From positions 83,507-147,506 of the forward strand of contig CANJMI010000014.1 in NCBI GenBank assembly GCA_947475525.1: a DNA stretch of 64,000 nt. The letters are read 5' to 3'. Source of the DNA: Polyangiaceae bacterium. Its GTDB lineage: Bacteria > Myxococcota_A > Polyangia > Polyangiales > Polyangiaceae. Made by a program: the position numbers and the translations under genes. This document shows positions 1 through 9,017 of this stretch, piece after piece. Positions within the stretch are counted from its first letter, which is position 1. Each line of letters begins with the position of its first letter. The notes beneath the pieces are model-generated. The model worked only from the letters and a program-made list of their open reading frames with translations. It ran no database searches and was not told the origin of the DNA.

Positions 1-1394
1 TGCGCCATCCCCGATCGCGCGGTCGCGTGCTCGACATAGCGCGCGAACGGCACGGACCACGCGTCGACGCGCGTCGCGAGCGCCGTGGCCGCGGGATTCT
101 CGGCGAGCCACTTCGAGCCTACGTCACTCGCCGCGACCGCAGCTCCGAGCGCGCCACGGACGACCGCGAATTCCGTCTCGATTCGCGACGCCTCGGGGAG
201 CAACGCTTCGAGCGCCGCCAGCTCGGCTACGCGTTCCTGCGTGCGTCGCCCAAACTCCTCCTCGAGGCGCCGCAACGTCTCGAGGACTGGCGCCGCCGTT
301 CGCCGTTCCGACGCGACGACAGCGACGGCCGACGACGCCTCGTCGCGGGACCGCGTCAGTTCGTCGAGAACGCGAATCGCCCGCGCAAGTTCATCGGCCG
401 TTTCCGTGTACGCGCGCTCGGCTTTCGCATGGCGTTCCGTCACTCGCGCGCGCTCGGCCTGCGGCACGCGCAGCGGCGCCACCTGCAACACACCGAGCAG
501 GATCGCCGCAACCGGGGCAACCGCCGCCTGAAGGCGCCGGGCCTCCTCGACGAGACGAAGCCCCTCGGCGATGTGGCGCGAGGCGTCCTCGATGGCGCGC
601 CAGCGAAGCCTCGCGTCACGAACGAGCGAGAGTTTTTGGGACGCCTCGCGCAGCGCCTCTTGGTTTCCTGCCTCCTCGGCCGAGAGCGTTGCAAGCTCCT
701 CGTCAGTGAGCACCGCGCAGGCTGCCACGTTCTTACAAAGCGTATCGATCGTGCCCGCTGACTCGGCGCCGCGCTGATGCGCACGCACCGACAAGCGTCG
801 GTAAAGCCCCAACGGATCCGTCAGCGTTTCGAGGAGTTTCGTGCGCTCTTTCGCGTTCGCTTGAAGGAACGCGGCGAACTCCCCCTGGGCGAGCAGCACG
901 GACCGACGAAAGTTCTCGAACTCGAGCCCCGTTAGCCGAACGACCGCCTCGACCGTTTGCTTCTTCGCGTTCGCGATGACCTCGCCGTTCGCGCCGTCCA
1001 CGAGCGTCATCGTCGCTTCGCTGAGCTGGCCTTTACGCGTGCCCCGCCCCACCCGGCTCACCGACCACTTCGCAAGGTACTGCTTGCCTCGCACCTCGAA
1101 GGCGACGCACGCGTAAGCGTCAGCCGCGCCGCGCCGAACGACGTGCCGCGGATCCTGGGCGGTGAGGACGCAACCCTCGCCCGTCGCGACCTTGAACGTG
1201 CCAGCGCCCGTGCTGCGCGGCGTCTCGCCATAGAGGGCGAGGCACATGGCATCGAGAATCGTCGACTTGCCGGCGCCGGTCGCCCCGACGATTGCAAAGA
1301 GCCCGGTCCGGGCGAGAGGCCCGGAAGCAAAGTCGAGCTCAAACGGGCGGGCGAGGCTCGCCAGATTTTTACCCCCAATCGAGAGAAGCCTCAC
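1..1394 (-). CDS. sbcC: Exonuclease SbcC, ATPase subunit (3'-truncated by window edge)
   Basis: Large subunit of the SbcCD (Mre11-Rad50-like) nuclease, a cytoplasmic ATPase that works with SbcD on DNA ends and hairpins. The visible part is about 464 N-terminal codons. It begins with a GTG whose last bases form a GTGA overlap with the sbcD stop, so the pair is translationally coupled. The N-terminus reads as a Rad50-type ABC ATPase: a Walker A motif (GATGAGKST) lies near residues 31-39, followed by LDAMCLALYG. A Q-loop-type segment near residue 150 contains LLAQGEFAAFL. After about residue 180 the sequence becomes charged and Ala/Glu/Arg-rich, as expected for the start of the long coiled coil. 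The zinc hook and the Walker B/signature half lie beyond the left edge. Identity is confident from the motifs and the sbcD neighbour. Confidence 0.93.
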   Translation of the reverse strand, partial: MRLLSIGGKNLASLARPFELDFASGPLARTGLFAIVGATGAGKSTILDAMCLALYGETPRSTGAGTFKVATGEGCVLTAQDPRHVVRRGAADAYACVAFEVRGKQYLAKWSVSRVGRGTRKGQLSEATMTLVDGANGEVIANAKKQTVEAVVRLTGLEFENFRRSVLLAQGEFAAFLQANAKERTKLLETLTDPLGLYRRLSVRAHQRGAESAGTIDTLCKNVAACAVLTDEELATLSAEEAGNQEALREASQKLSLVRDARLRWRAIEDASRHIAEGLRLVEEARRLQAAVAPVAAILLGVLQVAPLRVPQAERARVTERHAKAERAYTETADELARAIRVLDELTRSRDEASSAVAVVASERRTAAPVLETLRRLEEEFGRRTQERVAELAALEALLPEASRIETEFAVVRGALGAAVAASDVGSKWLAENPAATALATRVDAWSVPFARYVEHATARSGMA

Positions 1395-2659
1395 TCTTTT
1401 CCTCCCGGCGTAGACACGCTCGCGAGCAGCGACTGAAACGCGGTCACCAAGGCCTCGGACGGTCCTTCGTTTTGATACCGTCGCTGGTAGTGCGCGCGAA
1501 AGACGTCGACGGGATCGAGCTCTTTCAGGCTGCGCCCTTCGCCGCTGTAACCGGACGACACCGTGGTGGTCTCGGGGAAAACGGCACGCACGGCGGTGAG
1601 CCGGTAACCCTTTCCTTCGAGCGCCGCTTCGACCTCAGCGTGAAACTGCGGTCGCGGTCCGTCCGCGAGGTACCGCACCTCGACGTAGGGGCGCGCGGTC
1701 GCCGGCAACTCCGCGCGGCTCGGCAACGCGAGGAGCGCCGTCAACGCGTCGTCCATCGACGCGGGCTTGTTGCCTCGGGGCACGCGCTCGACGGCAACCC
1801 ACTTCGGTAGCAGCAACGATTCGACCGCCGTTCGTACCGAGCCCTCGCTTGTGACCCGCACGACGCGATGCCGATAGTCGGCTTCGCTGACATGCATGGG
1901 CAGCGGCGAGCCCGCGTAGCACACGCCTTGACGGCCGCCGACCTGTTGCGGCCGGTGCAGATGCCCGAGCGCCACGTACGTCAACTCCTCGGGAAAGACA
2001 TCGACCGGCACGCCGTCGACGTTGCCGATTCGCACATCCCGCTCGCTGTCGCTCGAGCGCTGGGTCCCCAAGAGCACCCCGTGGCCAATGGCAAAACGCG
2101 CGTGTTCGGGTCCCGCTCGCCGCGCGAGCTCGGCAAAGACGGCCTCGTGACGCGCGCGCGTCAGGGTCAGAAAAGCATCCGCCTCTTGAAGGGCCGTCAG
2201 CGTGCCGAGGTCGTCGTGACGAAGGAAGGGCACCGCTGCGACGTAGCCCCAAGGTTCGCCGTATCGAGCCCCGAGCGGAATGACGAGGCGCGCGGGGTCA
2301 AAACAGCCATCCGCCGCGCGGGCCGCGCCCACGATGTGGAGGCCAAGCGCCCGCGTCAGCGCCTCCGGAGCATCGAGCCGCGCCGCCGAGTCATGGTTGC
2401 CCGCGATCGCGACGACGTCGCACGCTGGTCGCATCCGCACAAGCTCGGCGAGAAAGTCAAACCACAGCCGTTGGGCCGCGCTCGATGGGGCGACCGTATC
2501 GAAGACATCGCCCGCGATGAAGAGCGCATCCGCCTCGTGCTCGCGCACCGCAAGGAGAAGCCACGCGAGGAACTGCTCGTGCTCCCATGTTCGGTCGTAG
2601 CCGTGAAAGCTCTGGCCGAGATGCCAGTCGGCCGTGTGAAGGATGCGACGCGCCTGCAT
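1391..2659 (-). CDS. sbcD: Exonuclease SbcD, Mre11-type nuclease subunit
   Basis: Nuclease subunit of SbcCD, 422 aa, close to the usual 400-420. The calcineurin-like phosphoesterase motifs are all present in order: D11-W-H13 (TADWHLG), GDVFD at 50-54, GNHD at 87-90, H192 in IGHG, and GHLH at 232-235. These supply the dinuclear Mn2+ site. The C-terminal third matches the SbcD capping/SbcC-binding region. It is the first gene of a two-gene operon with sbcC (GTGA overlap) and is transcribed divergently from the acyl-CoA ligase, with 86 bp between the starts. Confidence 0.95.
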   Translation of the reverse strand: MQARRILHTADWHLGQSFHGYDRTWEHEQFLAWLLLAVREHEADALFIAGDVFDTVAPSSAAQRLWFDFLAELVRMRPACDVVAIAGNHDSAARLDAPEALTRALGLHIVGAARAADGCFDPARLVIPLGARYGEPWGYVAAVPFLRHDDLGTLTALQEADAFLTLTRARHEAVFAELARRAGPEHARFAIGHGVLLGTQRSSDSERDVRIGNVDGVPVDVFPEELTYVALGHLHRPQQVGGRQGVCYAGSPLPMHVSEADYRHRVVRVTSEGSVRTAVESLLLPKWVAVERVPRGNKPASMDDALTALLALPSRAELPATARPYVEVRYLADGPRPQFHAEVEAALEGKGYRLTAVRAVFPETTTVSSGYSGEGRSLKELDPVDVFRAHYQRRYQNEGPSEALVTAFQSLLASVSTPGGKE

Positions 2660-2745
2660 GATGAACCGGCGCGCATATTACCTCGGCTCGCTGAAACTTT
2701 CCGGCCATCGCCAAACCCACCACATCGGAGTAGCATTCGCCACCG
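2660..2745. promoter_or_regulatory. Divergent promoter region sbcD / acyl-CoA ligase
   Basis: This 86-bp spacer separates two divergent starts, so it must hold both promoters. A TAGCAT hexamer about 12 nt before the ligase ATG could be a -10 element. No clear dyad was seen. Confidence 0.4.
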
Positions 2746-4407
2746 ATGTCCAAGCTCATCCTCGACTACGTTTACGACAAGGAAGCAGCCCACCCCGATC
2801 GCGTCTATCTGACGCAACCTATCGGCAACGGCGAGACCCGTGACTACACGTGGAGTCAGGTCGTTGGCGAGGCTCGACGCATGGCCGCGCACCTTCAGTC
2901 ACTTGGCCTCGAGCGCGGCGACAAAATCGCGATTTTGTCGAAAAATTGCGCACATTTCTTCATGGCAGAGCTCGCCATCTGGATCGGTGGATACACCACC
3001 GTCGCCATCTTCCCGACCGAAAACGCCGCCACCATCGGCTACGTGCTCGGGCACAGCGAGGCCAAGGCGATCTTCATCGGCAAGCTCGACCCCACGTGGC
3101 CGCAGCAAGAAAAGGGGATCGGCGACGGGCCAAAACGCATCGCCTTCCCGCTCGCGCCGAAGAACGACGCGCCCAAGTGGGACGACCTCGTCAAGCAGAG
3201 CAAGCCCGTCGCCGGTAGGCCCGCGCGCCAAGGCGACGACCTCGCGATGATCATCTACACCTCCGGCTCGACGGGTCAGCCGAAAGGCGTGATGCACTGC
3301 TTCGAGAACGTGACCCGCGCGACCGAAGGCATCGTCAAAGGCGTAGCTTTCGGCGCGGACGAGCGAGCCCTCTCTTACTTGCCGCTCGCACACGTCTTCG
3401 AGCGCGCCTACATCGAGTGCGCCTCCTTCGTCGCCGGCGGCCACATCTTCTTCGCCGATTCCCTCGACACCTTCGTCGCCGATCTCAAGCGCGCCAAGCC
3501 CACTTTGTTCATCTCGGTGCCGCGCCTCTGGCTCAAGTTTCAGCAAGGCGTCCTCAAGAAGATGCCACCGAAGAAGCTCGCGAACCTCCTCAAGATCCCA
3601 ATCTTGAACAAAATCATTGCGAAGAAGATCCTCACTGGGCTCGGCCTCGAACAGGTTCGCCTCGCCGGCAGCGGCTCAGCCCCGATCCCCGCGGAGCTGA
3701 TCGCCTGGTACCGCCGCCTCGGCCTGAACCTTCTCGAGGGCTACGCCATGACCGAGGACTTCGCGTTCTCGCATCTCTCGTCGAAGGAAAAAAACGCACC
3801 CGGTTACGTCGGCTCGCCCTACGAAGGCGTGCACGTGAAGCTCAGCGAGGAGGGCGAGGTGCTGATCAAATCCCCGGGGCGTCTCGTCGGCTACTTCAAG
3901 CAGCCTGAGCTCACCGCCGAGGTGCTCACCGAGGACGGCTACTTCCGCACGGGCGACAAAGGTGAGCGCCGCTCGGACGGCCTCTTGAAACTGACCGGCC
4001 GCGTGAAAGAGCTCTTCAAGACCGCGAAGGGCAAGTACGTCGCCCCCGCGCCTATCGAGAACCGCATCAACGAACACGAGCTCGTGGAGCTTTCATGCGT
4101 CTCGGGCGTCGGTCAGCCCGCCGCGTTTGCGCTGCTCGTGCTCGCCGAGGACATCCGGAACAACCTGAGCGATCCGGCGACGAAAAAACGCGTCGAAGAC
4201 GAGCTCGCGCCGTTTCTGAAAACCGTCAACGCGCAGCTCTCCAATTACGAACAGCTGCAGATGTTCGTCATCGCGAAAGAGCCCTGGACGGTCGAGAACG
4301 GGATGCTCACCCCGACGCTGAAGATCAAGCGCACACCGATCGAGGCGGAAGCCAAGCCACATCTCGACGCGTGGTTCGACAACAAAAAACCGATCATCTG
4401 GGCGTGA
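2746..4407 (+). CDS. Long-chain fatty acid-CoA ligase (AMP-binding, FadD15/ACSL-like)
   Basis: 553-aa member of the ANL superfamily that activates a fatty acid with ATP and CoA through an acyl-adenylate. The P-loop-like motif TSGSTGQPKG is at residues 172-181, followed by the VMH segment typical of long-chain ligases. The A5 motif GYAMTE lies near 330. The A7/A8 motifs (FRTGDKGE and LTGRVKELFKTAKGKYVAP) lie near 400-435, the latter characteristic of the ACSL/FadD15 type that keeps KELFKT..GKYVAP. Catalytic lysine context near the C-terminus is NGMLTPTLKIKR. It stands alone, convergent with the efflux operon 18 bp downstream. The exact chain-length preference cannot be read from the sequence. 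Confidence 0.92.
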   Translation: MSKLILDYVYDKEAAHPDRVYLTQPIGNGETRDYTWSQVVGEARRMAAHLQSLGLERGDKIAILSKNCAHFFMAELAIWIGGYTTVAIFPTENAATIGYVLGHSEAKAIFIGKLDPTWPQQEKGIGDGPKRIAFPLAPKNDAPKWDDLVKQSKPVAGRPARQGDDLAMIIYTSGSTGQPKGVMHCFENVTRATEGIVKGVAFGADERALSYLPLAHVFERAYIECASFVAGGHIFFADSLDTFVADLKRAKPTLFISVPRLWLKFQQGVLKKMPPKKLANLLKIPILNKIIAKKILTGLGLEQVRLAGSGSAPIPAELIAWYRRLGLNLLEGYAMTEDFAFSHLSSKEKNAPGYVGSPYEGVHVKLSEEGEVLIKSPGRLVGYFKQPELTAEVLTEDGYFRTGDKGERRSDGLLKLTGRVKELFKTAKGKYVAPAPIENRINEHELVELSCVSGVGQPAAFALLVLAEDIRNNLSDPATKKRVEDELAPFLKTVNAQLSNYEQLQMFVIAKEPWTVENGMLTPTLKIKRTPIEAEAKPHLDAWFDNKKPIIWA

Positions 4408-4425
4408 AGGCCACTCCCATCAGCC

Positions 4426-5928
4426 CTACCGAGGCTGACTCGTCGTTGACGTAGGCCCCACGAGCGCGGCCCCGTCCGTGCCCTTCCCGCTTGCAGACGC
4501 GGCATCACGCCCGACCGCATGGGCGAGGCGCGCGCGCGCGATGCGCTGATCGACCCTCGCGCCAAGGGCATCGATTCGGGCACGCGTAAGCTCAGCCTCC
4601 GCGTCCAGAAGCTCGACGCTGGTCGCGCGGCCAACCTTGAAGAGCTCACTTCGGATCCGGTAGGAATCCTCCGCCGCCTTGAGTCCACGGCTCGTGGCGC
4701 CGACCGCAAAGTCGGCTTCGCGCACCGCGGTGTAGGTGCCCGTCACTTCGGCACGGAGGCCGTCGAGAAGGGCCGAACGCTGGGCTTCGAATGACGCCGC
4801 GCGGGCATCCACGGCCGCCCCGCCCGCAGCGCTCGCCGCCGCGTCGTTCGGCGACCAGCTGAGCCGCAACGAGACGTCCCACGTCGTGCGAAACTCGGCG
4901 ACCTGAGGAAAAATGCGCTGATTCGGGTTCGCCGTGGTCACGTTTGCGACCGCATCCAGCCGCGGCCAAAGGCCGGCAGTCGCGACGCGCTCCTGGAAGC
5001 GTTGCGCGAGGACGAGCTCACCGACGGCCTTCACCTCGAGCCGCTGGTTTCTAGCTTCCTCCCAGAGCTTCCGCAGCTCCAATCCGGAGAACGCAGGCAG
5101 CACCTCCTCGACGCTCTCTCCGAGCTCGTAAGCCTTGCCGCTCGTGTCGTGCATCAGCGAACGGAGCCGGTCCTCGGTGACGCTGACGAGGTTCTTCGTC
5201 TTCTCGACCACAAGTTCCATCGCCGCCACTTGCGACTCAACACGCGCGATGTCCGCCGGTGACGCGTGAGCCACCGCCACGCCAAGGTGGGCTTTCGTTT
5301 GCTCCAACGCGAGCGTGGCGACCACGCCCGAGAGTCGCGTGCGAAGCCAATTGTAGTAGAGCGTGCGCGCATCCACCGCGGCCTGCAAACGCGTCGCTTC
5401 CGCGTTGAACTTTGCGGCATTCGCGGCGTTCTTCGCGGACGCGTACGCCTGCGGGATGCGCAAAAACAGGTCGGTCAGCGGAACCGCGAGCGAGCCTTGG
5501 ACAACTCCGCTGTCGAGGAACACGGGAAAGCGAATCGGCGAACCATCCGCCGCCACGCCGATGACCGGCTGCACGATCGGGGAGAGCCGCGTGTAGGTAG
5601 CCGCGACCGAAAAGCGCGGGAAATAACCCAACCACGCCTGCCTGACGCCGGCTTCCGCGGCCTGCACCTCGAAGTCCTTCGCGCGGGCTTCATGGCTCGT
5701 CGTCATCGCGGCTGCGGCCACCGCGTCGGCAACGAGCCCCCCCGGCACCGTCGCGAGCACGCCTTCGGGACCGCGACCCGTGCCCACCACGGGAGCCACA
5801 TCATCGGCACGCGCCGCAACCACGGGAGCCACATCATCGGCACGCGCCGCAACCGAGGTCGAGACGACACCAGCAACTGCCAGGGCGCCAAAACAAGCGT
5901 TGATCAAACCGGTATCCATTCGCCTCAC
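4426..5928 (-). CDS. TolC-family outer membrane efflux protein
   Basis: 500-aa outer membrane factor of a tripartite efflux pump. A short signal peptide (hydrophobic segment ACFGALAVAGVVS, Ala-rich cleavage region) precedes a low-complexity Ala/Asp/Val stretch. Two OEP repeats then follow with long helices and short barrel strands (for example YFPRFSVAATYTRLSP and LWPRLDAVANVT). The chosen GTG start overlaps the RND permease stop as GTGA; an ATG 9 bp further in (MDTGLINACF) is the alternative. It is the last gene of the tetR-hlyD-RND-tolC operon. Residues near 30-55 contain an exact 11-aa duplication encoded by a 33-bp tandem repeat. Confidence 0.92.
   Translation of the reverse strand: MRRMDTGLINACFGALAVAGVVSTSVAARADDVAPVVAARADDVAPVVGTGRGPEGVLATVPGGLVADAVAAAAMTTSHEARAKDFEVQAAEAGVRQAWLGYFPRFSVAATYTRLSPIVQPVIGVAADGSPIRFPVFLDSGVVQGSLAVPLTDLFLRIPQAYASAKNAANAAKFNAEATRLQAAVDARTLYYNWLRTRLSGVVATLALEQTKAHLGVAVAHASPADIARVESQVAAMELVVEKTKNLVSVTEDRLRSLMHDTSGKAYELGESVEEVLPAFSGLELRKLWEEARNQRLEVKAVGELVLAQRFQERVATAGLWPRLDAVANVTTANPNQRIFPQVAEFRTTWDVSLRLSWSPNDAAASAAGGAAVDARAASFEAQRSALLDGLRAEVTGTYTAVREADFAVGATSRGLKAAEDSYRIRSELFKVGRATSVELLDAEAELTRARIDALGARVDQRIARARLAHAVGRDAASASGKGTDGAALVGPTSTTSQPR
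5788..5853. repeat. 33-bp perfect tandem duplication inside tolC
   Basis: Two adjacent identical 33-bp units (5788-5820 and 5821-5853) encode an 11-residue duplication, AARADDVAPVV, just after the signal peptide of the TolC protein. The frame is kept. This looks like a recent slippage event in a region that is probably unstructured. Confidence 0.95.
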
Positions 5929-8900
5929 GAAGTCACCTGCGGGGTCGCGTCGCCGCGACGAAAGAGCTTAACAACGAAGCGGCGCGCTCCCTCGATGGCG
6001 AGGTAGAGCGCCGGGACCACAACGAGCGAGAGCAACGTCGAGCTGATGACGCCACCGATGACCGCAATGGCCATCGGCGAGCGGAACTCGCTGCCATCAC
6101 CGCGCGACACGGCCGTCGGAAGCATCCCGAGGATCATCGCGGCGCTCGTCATCAGAATCGGTCGTAAGCGCTCGGGCCCCGCCTCGAGGATGGCTTGCAA
6201 CGGCGACTCTCCGTGCTCACGGACGCGCTCGATCGCTCGATCAACGAGCAAAATCGCGTTCTTTGTGACGAGACCCATCAGGAGGATTATCCCGATGAGC
6301 GCGCCCATGGCGATGGTGTTTTTCGTGAGAAAAAGCGCCACGACCGCGCCGACGATCGCAAGCGGCAGGGTCGCCATGATCGTGAGCGGGTGGATGAAGC
6401 TCTCGAATTGCGACGCGAGCACGATGTAGATGAAGAGCACACCGAGCAGCAGCGCGAGCCCCATGGCGCCGTTGGTCTCGGCCATCTGTTTGATTTGGCC
6501 GTCGTATCGAAGAGCGACACCCTGCGGCAGGTCGAGCTTCGCGATGTTCGCCTGAAGCTCCTTGGTGACTTCGCCGAGCGAGCGACCACGCGGCCGTGCC
6601 CACACTCCGATGTACCGGTTGCGATCCTCGCGCTGAATCACCTGCGGCCCTTCACCCGGCTCGATGTGCGCAAGATCGCCGAGCGCGACGGGACCCTTTG
6701 GCGACATCAACGTCGTCCTGAGAAGTGACGCGGCGGTTGCGCGATCCTCGGGGCGAAGGCGAACGCGGACAGGCACCTGGTCGTCGCCGAGGCGCAGCTT
6801 GACCGAGTCGTCTCCATCGACGGCCGTACGCATGGCCATCGCAACTTGCGCGACGGAAACGCCCTGATCCGCAGCGCGCTCGCGGTCGATCTCGACTTGA
6901 TACTCGCGTTTTCCTGGGGTGTGCTTCACCTGGATGTCGACGATGCCGGGCACCGCTCGCAGCGCCCCCGCTACCTGATCGGCTGCCTTCTCGAGGTCGC
7001 CGTAGTTCTCGCCGCGCACGTTGATCATGATCGCGGCTTGGCCCATCGCGCCTTCGATCATCTGGACGTCCTGAACGGAGACCTTCGCATCCGGAATCAC
7101 TTTGGCGAGCTCACGGGTCCGGTTCTGGATTGCGACGAGGGTCGTTGTGCGCTGGTTTTTTCGCACGGTGAGGATGCGCAACCGCGCCTTGTTCGCGTCG
7201 CCGTCCGCGCCAACGGTGTTCATCACGGTGACGACGAGTTTGTCCTCGCGAATTTTATCCGCCAGCGCAAGGGTGTGTCGGGTCGTCTCTTCGAGTGAGG
7301 TGCCCGCGGGCAACTCGATCTCCAGGTTGAACTGCGCGCGGTCCTCCGGCGCTACGAAGTCCGAGCCCATCGCCCCGGTGATCGCGCCTGTACCGACGAG
7401 GCTCCCAATCGCGAGGGCACCGACCACGAGTTTGTGGCGCACGGCCCAACCGAGGATCACGCGGTAGGTTGCATCCATCCAGCGAAAGAGCGCCTCGAAC
7501 GGGGCTTTGATCGCCGCAAACTTATCGACCGCGCCATGCACGATCGACTTCGAGAAGCGCGAGGAGAGCATCGGATCGAGCGTGAACGCGACGAGCAATG
7601 AGACGAGCACCGACGCGGAGACCGTGACCCCGAATTGCTTGAAAAACTGGCCGATCATCCCGTCCATGAAGGCGACCGGAAGGAACACGGCCACCACCGT
7701 GAGGGTCGTCGCCATGACGGCGAGCGCGATCTCCTTGGTCCCCTCGAGGGCGGCCTGCATCGGCGGCACCCCCCGCTCCAGGTGCTTGAAGATGTTTTCG
7801 CGAACGACCACCGCGTCATCGATTAGCAGGCCGATGGCCAACGACAACCCGAGCAGGGTCATCATGTTCAGCGTGTAGCCGAGCACGTACATCACGAAGA
7901 AGGTGGCGATGACGCTCGTGGGCAGCGCGACGGCGCTTATCAGCGTGGAGCGAAGATCGAGCATGAAAAACAGGATGATCAGGATCGCCATCGCTCCGCC
8001 GAAGAGGATCGCCACCTCAACTTCATGCGCGTTCTCCTTGATGTAATCGGCCTGGTTCGAGATCAGCGCCGCGCGCATCTCGTCCGGCCATGACTTCTCC
8101 ATCTTCTCGACTTTGAGGCGAATGCCCTCGGCCACGGTCATCGTGTTGCGCCCGGACTGCTTGACCACCTCGAACGCCACGGCTTCCTGACCGTTGACGA
8201 AGATGCGTGATTTCATCTCCTCGAACGAGTCATCCACCGTGCCCACTTCACGCAGGCGCACGGCCGCGCCATCGGACTTGGTGGCGACGACCAGCTCCCG
8301 CAGGTCCTCGACGCCGAGCAAATCTCCGACCGTTCGCACGGCGATGTCCTGCGTACCGAGGGTGAGTTTACCGGCTGGGACGGTGAGTCCACCCGTGCGG
8401 AGCGCGTGAACGATGCGGTCCGGTGACAGGTGCAGCGCGTCGATGCGCGCTTGATCGAGGTTCACATGGAACTCGCGGTCCGCGCCGCCGTTCACGGAAA
8501 CCTTCGCGACGCCATCGACCTGCTCGAGCTCGGGGCGCACCACATCATCGACGAATTTCCGAAGCTCATTCAAGCTGCGGTTGCCGCGCACCGTGTAGAC
8601 GATCACCGGCGCGGCCGTCGTGTCGATGCGACCGACGCTCGGCTCGAGCACGTCGGCCGGCAGCTTCATGCGGTTTCGCGCCACGCGTTCGCGGACCTGG
8701 GTGGTCGCCTCCTCGATGTTCACGCCGAGCTTGAAGAGCGCGATGACGGTGGAGACGCCCTCTCGGGAATTGCTCATCACCCGATCGATGCCGTTGAGCG
8801 AGACGATGTCGTCTTCGAGGGGCCTCGTGACGAGGCTCTCGACCTCGGCTGGCGCGGCACCCGGATAGACGACGGTGACGGTCACGACCGGAAAGGAGAC

Positions 8901-9017
8901 ATCCGGAAAGAGATCGGTCCCGAGGCGCGAGAGCCCCATGATCCCGAGCACGATGAAGCCGAAGGCCACCATCACCGTGAACACCGGACGCTTTACCGCG
9001 ATCGCCGAGATGCTCAC
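5925..9017 (-). CDS. RND efflux permease (HAE1/AcrB family)
   Basis: 1030-aa inner membrane proton-driven exporter, standard length for the family. It starts FAVKRPVFT-like (SISAIAVKRPVFTVMVAFGFI), with the first transmembrane helix and then the porter domains. The proton-relay pair is visible in TM4 as GLLIDDAVVVREN. The second half repeats the layout, with GSDFVAPEDRAQFNLEIELP opening the second periplasmic domain and GLVTKNAILLVD in TM10, the usual lysine-containing partner. It begins with GTG in a GTGA overlap with the adaptor gene and ends in a GTGA overlap with tolC, so the components are translationally coupled. Substrate cannot be inferred; the family covers drugs, lipids and metabolites. 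Confidence 0.96.
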   Translation of the reverse strand: MSISAIAVKRPVFTVMVAFGFIVLGIMGLSRLGTDLFPDVSFPVVTVTVVYPGAAPAEVESLVTRPLEDDIVSLNGIDRVMSNSREGVSTVIALFKLGVNIEEATTQVRERVARNRMKLPADVLEPSVGRIDTTAAPVIVYTVRGNRSLNELRKFVDDVVRPELEQVDGVAKVSVNGGADREFHVNLDQARIDALHLSPDRIVHALRTGGLTVPAGKLTLGTQDIAVRTVGDLLGVEDLRELVVATKSDGAAVRLREVGTVDDSFEEMKSRIFVNGQEAVAFEVVKQSGRNTMTVAEGIRLKVEKMEKSWPDEMRAALISNQADYIKENAHEVEVAILFGGAMAILIILFFMLDLRSTLISAVALPTSVIATFFVMYVLGYTLNMMTLLGLSLAIGLLIDDAVVVRENIFKHLERGVPPMQAALEGTKEIALAVMATTLTVVAVFLPVAFMDGMIGQFFKQFGVTVSASVLVSLLVAFTLDPMLSSRFSKSIVHGAVDKFAAIKAPFEALFRWMDATYRVILGWAVRHKLVVGALAIGSLVGTGAITGAMGSDFVAPEDRAQFNLEIELPAGTSLEETTRHTLALADKIREDKLVVTVMNTVGADGDANKARLRILTVRKNQRTTTLVAIQNRTRELAKVIPDAKVSVQDVQMIEGAMGQAAIMINVRGENYGDLEKAADQVAGALRAVPGIVDIQVKHTPGKREYQVEIDRERAADQGVSVAQVAMAMRTAVDGDDSVKLRLGDDQVPVRVRLRPEDRATAASLLRTTLMSPKGPVALGDLAHIEPGEGPQVIQREDRNRYIGVWARPRGRSLGEVTKELQANIAKLDLPQGVALRYDGQIKQMAETNGAMGLALLLGVLFIYIVLASQFESFIHPLTIMATLPLAIVGAVVALFLTKNTIAMGALIGIILLMGLVTKNAILLVDRAIERVREHGESPLQAILEAGPERLRPILMTSAAMILGMLPTAVSRGDGSEFRSPMAIAVIGGVISSTLLSLVVVPALYLAIEGARRFVVKLFRRGDATPQVTS

